Shown here: positions 61,468 through 64,000 of the stretch, in pieces
Layout: each line of letters opens with the position of its first letter
Numbering within the stretch: the stretch's first letter is position 1
Assembly: GCA_965268275.1 (NCBI GenBank)
Contig: OZ254168.1
Span: 682,001 to 746,000 of the forward strand
DNA length: 64,000 nucleotides
Reading direction: 5' to 3'
Origin: AAA044-D11 sp965268275
GTDB lineage: Bacteria; Actinomycetota; Actinomycetes; Nanopelagicales; Nanopelagicaceae
Made by a program: the position numbers and the translations under genes
Notes under the pieces: generated by a model
The model's database searches: none
What the model was told of the DNA's origin: nothing
What the model saw: the letters and a program-made list of their open reading frames with translations, nothing else

Positions 61468-64000
61468 TTATTTGCCTACAGTTTGGCCTATTGATTTACT
61501 CATTGCGCTTAGGGCATTTGAAATTTCGGAATGATTAGAACCGCCGCCTTGGGCGAAATCATCTTTTCCGCCGCCACCGCCGCCGAGTATTTCAGATCCC
61601 AACTTAACGAGAGCCCCAGCTTTAACTCCAACCTTTACGGCATTAGGAGATGTCGCGACTACGAGAGTTGATCGCTCTTCTCCCTTAGAGGCAAGAATTA
61701 CGATTCCATCCGAAATTCGATTACGCAAATCAAGAGCAATCGTTCGCAAATCATCTCCAGAGATATTCGACTCAAGTTCAGCGCTCAAAACTTCAAAACC
61801 CGAAACCTTGGTAGTTGTTTTCAAAAGAGTTGTCGCACTAGCAAGAATTTGCGCTGTCTTAAATGTAGCCAATTCTTTTTCTACACTCTTCAATTTTTCA
61901 ACAAGATCTGAAATACGCGATGGCAGCTCTTCTACTCTGGCGCCTTTGACTATCTGAGTCAGAGAGTTGAGCAAGAAATGTTCGCGAGCCAAAAATCCGT
62001 ATGCGTCTCTTCCAACAAGCGCTTCAACGCGACGAACTCCGGCACCGATTGAGGCTTCCGAAAGCAGTTTGACTACTCCTAATTCACCTGATGATTTAAC
62101 GTGGGTTCCCCCGCAAAGTTCGTGCGCCCATTCACCGACACTGACAACTCGAACTTGATCACCGTATTTCTCACCAAAGAGCGCCATTGCGCCCATAGCT
62201 TTAGCATCGGGCTGCGTCATAACTTTTGCCGTAACACTTAAGTTATCCAACAACAAGTTATTAACTCTTCCCTCTACTTCTTCTAGAACACTGGCTGGAA
62301 CTGCTCCGGTTGCTGGAAAATCAAAGCGGAAACGTCCCGGAGAATTCTCCGAACCGGCTTGAGTAGCAGTCTCTCCCAACACTTCACGAAATGCCTTATG
62401 CACCATATGAGTTGCAGTATGGGCTCTAGAAATTGCTAATCGACGTTCGACATCAATGGTTGCAAGTGCGCTACTTTTTATTTCGACCGACCCTGAAACA
62501 ACTTGGCCCCGGTGAACAAAAAGACCAGGAACTGGTGTTTGCACATCATCAATTTCAATTACTGCGCCATTGGAAAGGGTAATTAATCCGCCATCTGGAA
62601 GTTGTCCGCCACCTTCAGCATAAAAAGGTGTTCGATCTAAAATAATTTCGACATCCATATTTTGGCCGGCTTCATTTACCGCCTTGCCATCAACCATGAT
62701 TGCCGCGACTTTTGCCTCGCTCGACATATCAACATAACCAGTGAATTTTGTTGCACCTGTCGCATCCAAAATTTTTCGATATTCGCTTACATCTGTGTGG
62801 CCCGTTTTCTTGGCTCGTGCATCAGCCTTCGCGCGATCCTTCTGTTCTTTCATCAATCTTCGGAAGCCTTCGCCATCAACCGTTAGGCCGGCTTCGGCCG
62901 CCATTTCTAAAGTTAGATCAAATGGGAAACCGTAAGTGTCATGGAGTTTGAAGACTGTCTCGCCATCCAACTTATCTGAATTAATCTGTTTAACTTTGCT
63001 CGCAGCAACATCAAATATCTGCGTTCCGCTCTTCAAGGTTGATAGGAAAGTTTCTTCTTCATTGACGGTTACGGCAGTTATTCGTTCCTGGTTTTCAATC
63101 AATTCTGGATACTGAGGCCCCATTGCCCCAATCGATGCTGCGACAAGTTCACGTGAAGTTGGGTCGCCCGCTCCGAGAATTCGCATATTTCTTATCGTTC
63201 TACGCATCATTCGACGGAGGACATACCCACGTCCTTCATTTCCAGGTAGAACACCGTCTCCGATAAGCATCATTGAAGTTCGAGCATGATCCGCAATTAC
63301 ACGCAGAGCCACATCGCTCTTCTCGTTCTTGCCATATTTAACTCCAGTCAATTCACAAGCTACATTCAAAATTTGCATCGTGGTATCAATTTCGTAAATG
63401 TTTTCAACGCCTTGCAATAGCGCTGCGGTTCGTTCTAGGCCGAGTCCGGTATCAATGCTCTTTGCTGGTAATTCTCCCAAAATTGGAAAGTCATCTTTTC
63501 CAGAACCAGCGCCACGACTGTTCTGCATGAAAACTAAATTCCAAACTTCTAGATAACGATCTTCATCTGCAATCGGTCCACCGTCGCGACCATATTCCGG
63601 ACCTCGATCATAATAAATTTCAGAACAGGGCCCACATGGACCAGGAACACCCATTGACCAGAAATTATCTGCCATGCCACGACGCTGGATGCGCTCTTTT
63701 GGAACGCCAATCTGTTTGTGCCAAATATCTGCAGCTTCATCATCATTTTGAAAAACAGTTACCCAGAGTTTTTCCTCAGCGAATCCATAACCACCATCTG
63801 AAATAGGCTTAGTTAGTAATTCCCAAGCTAGCGCGATCGCGCCCTCTTTGAAGTAGTCTCCAAAAGAGAAATTTCCACACATCTGAAAGAACGATGCATG
63901 TCGTGTGGTCTTACCAACTTCATCAATATCCAGAGTTCGAACGCACTTTTGAACCGAGGTCGCTCGGGAATATGGTGGCGTAATTTCACCAAGAAAGAAT
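61468..64000 (-). CDS. alaS: Alanyl-tRNA synthetase, 5' end outside window
   Basis: Class II synthetase; the first 40-odd residues lie beyond base 64000. The open frame continues upstream of the ATG at 63882 through TPPYSRATSVQKCVRTLD and TRHASFFQMCGNFSFGDYF, which is motif 1-2 of the catalytic core, so 63882 is not the start. Downstream are the editing domain (SRAHTATHMVH; ELCGGTHVKSSGELG with zinc and editing ligands) and the C-Ala domain with a glycine-rich LGGGGGGKDDFAQGGG. About 843 residues are visible. Confidence 0.97.
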   Translation of the reverse strand, partial: FFLGEITPPYSRATSVQKCVRTLDIDEVGKTTRHASFFQMCGNFSFGDYFKEGAIALAWELLTKPISDGGYGFAEEKLWVTVFQNDDEAADIWHKQIGVPKERIQRRGMADNFWSMGVPGPCGPCSEIYYDRGPEYGRDGGPIADEDRYLEVWNLVFMQNSRGAGSGKDDFPILGELPAKSIDTGLGLERTAALLQGVENIYEIDTTMQILNVACELTGVKYGKNEKSDVALRVIADHARTSMMLIGDGVLPGNEGRGYVLRRMMRRTIRNMRILGAGDPTSRELVAASIGAMGPQYPELIENQERITAVTVNEEETFLSTLKSGTQIFDVAASKVKQINSDKLDGETVFKLHDTYGFPFDLTLEMAAEAGLTVDGEGFRRLMKEQKDRAKADARAKKTGHTDVSEYRKILDATGATKFTGYVDMSSEAKVAAIMVDGKAVNEAGQNMDVEIILDRTPFYAEGGGQLPDGGLITLSNGAVIEIDDVQTPVPGLFVHRGQVVSGSVEIKSSALATIDVERRLAISRAHTATHMVHKAFREVLGETATQAGSENSPGRFRFDFPATGAVPASVLEEVEGRVNNLLLDNLSVTAKVMTQPDAKAMGAMALFGEKYGDQVRVVSVGEWAHELCGGTHVKSSGELGVVKLLSEASIGAGVRRVEALVGRDAYGFLAREHFLLNSLTQIVKGARVEELPSRISDLVEKLKSVEKELATFKTAQILASATTLLKTTTKVSGFEVLSAELESNISGDDLRTIALDLRNRISDGIVILASKGEERSTLVVATSPNAVKVGVKAGALVKLGSEILGGGGGGKDDFAQGGGSNHSEISNALSAMSKSIGQTVGK

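Noticed and set aside
63882..64000. ATG at 63882 as the alaS start
   Set aside because: The frame stays open upstream and encodes recognisable synthetase catalytic sequence (RHASFFQ), so the gene runs off the window.
1..64000. CRISPR arrays, insertion sequences, prophage or integrase genes, toxin-antitoxin pairs
   Set aside because: No regularly spaced repeats, transposase or integrase motifs were seen; the gene content is core and syntenic with other actinobacteria.

Overview
The window is a tightly packed stretch of actinobacterial core chromosome. It holds 64 protein genes (two cut by the window edges) and one tRNA. I see no mobile element, CRISPR array, rRNA or prophage. The longest gene-free stretch is 257 nt (28473-28729) and contains the tRNA. 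Base composition is low for an actinobacterium (mid-forties percent G+C by eye). Markers of the phylum are plain: mycothiol ligase MshC, PafB/PafC, a GarA-type FHA protein, HelY, a helicase-dead PriA, mIHF, BldD, and the DUF3090/SCO1664 pair. Small genes, overlapping stops and low G+C suggest a streamlined planktonic lineage such as the freshwater acI group (Nanopelagicales); that placement is inference.

Layout. 1-9690 (+): end of chorismate mutase, tyrA, a fused cmk-der, a CDP-alcohol phosphatidyltransferase, then gcvH-garA-ftsR-bifunctional nuclease-second MerR-gcvP, matching the Rv1822-Rv1832 order of Mycobacterium. 9721-17966 (-): pafB-pafC-tatA-tatC-helY-exonuclease-lnt-ppm. 18047-26159: an FKBP lipoprotein (+) facing a minus-strand run of histidine phosphatase-DUF3090-SCO1664-mshC-metH-trmI. 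26209-32623: accessory metabolism (aldo/keto reductase, M20 peptidase, tRNA-Leu, alcohol dehydrogenase, two membrane proteins, ung, an ABC ATPase). 32683-43198: serB (+), then minus-strand rpoZ-coaBC-metK-priA-def-fmt-rsmB-rpe-hisE-hisG. 43285-53830 (-): a complete pyrimidine operon pyrR-B-C-carA-carB-pyrK-D-F leading into a gene that fuses mIHF to guanylate kinase. 53955-64000: bldD (+), then minus-strand alaS-ruvX-mltG-aroE-prepilin peptidase-aroC-aroK-aroB-aroQ-efp-nusB.

How it works together. The right side supplies UMP, carbamoyl phosphate, GDP and chorismate; the left side turns chorismate to tyrosine, cleaves glycine, and carries GarA, which in relatives throttles 2-oxoglutarate metabolism. 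MetH, MetK, SerB and GcvP/GcvH link one-carbon flux to methionine and SAM. Lnt, Ppm, Tat, MltG and the FKBP lipoprotein serve the envelope.

Most notable: an in-frame mIHF-guanylate kinase fusion; the direct FKBP/trmI junction where the Pup-proteasome genes sit in relatives, with PafBC kept; a BldD homologue with an intact c-di-GMP signature; a PyrR-binding RNA motif (probably two) before pyrR; a shared dyad before garA and the second MerR gene; and at least 13 genes whose start codon follows a TANNNT box by 6-7 nt, the signature of leaderless transcription.
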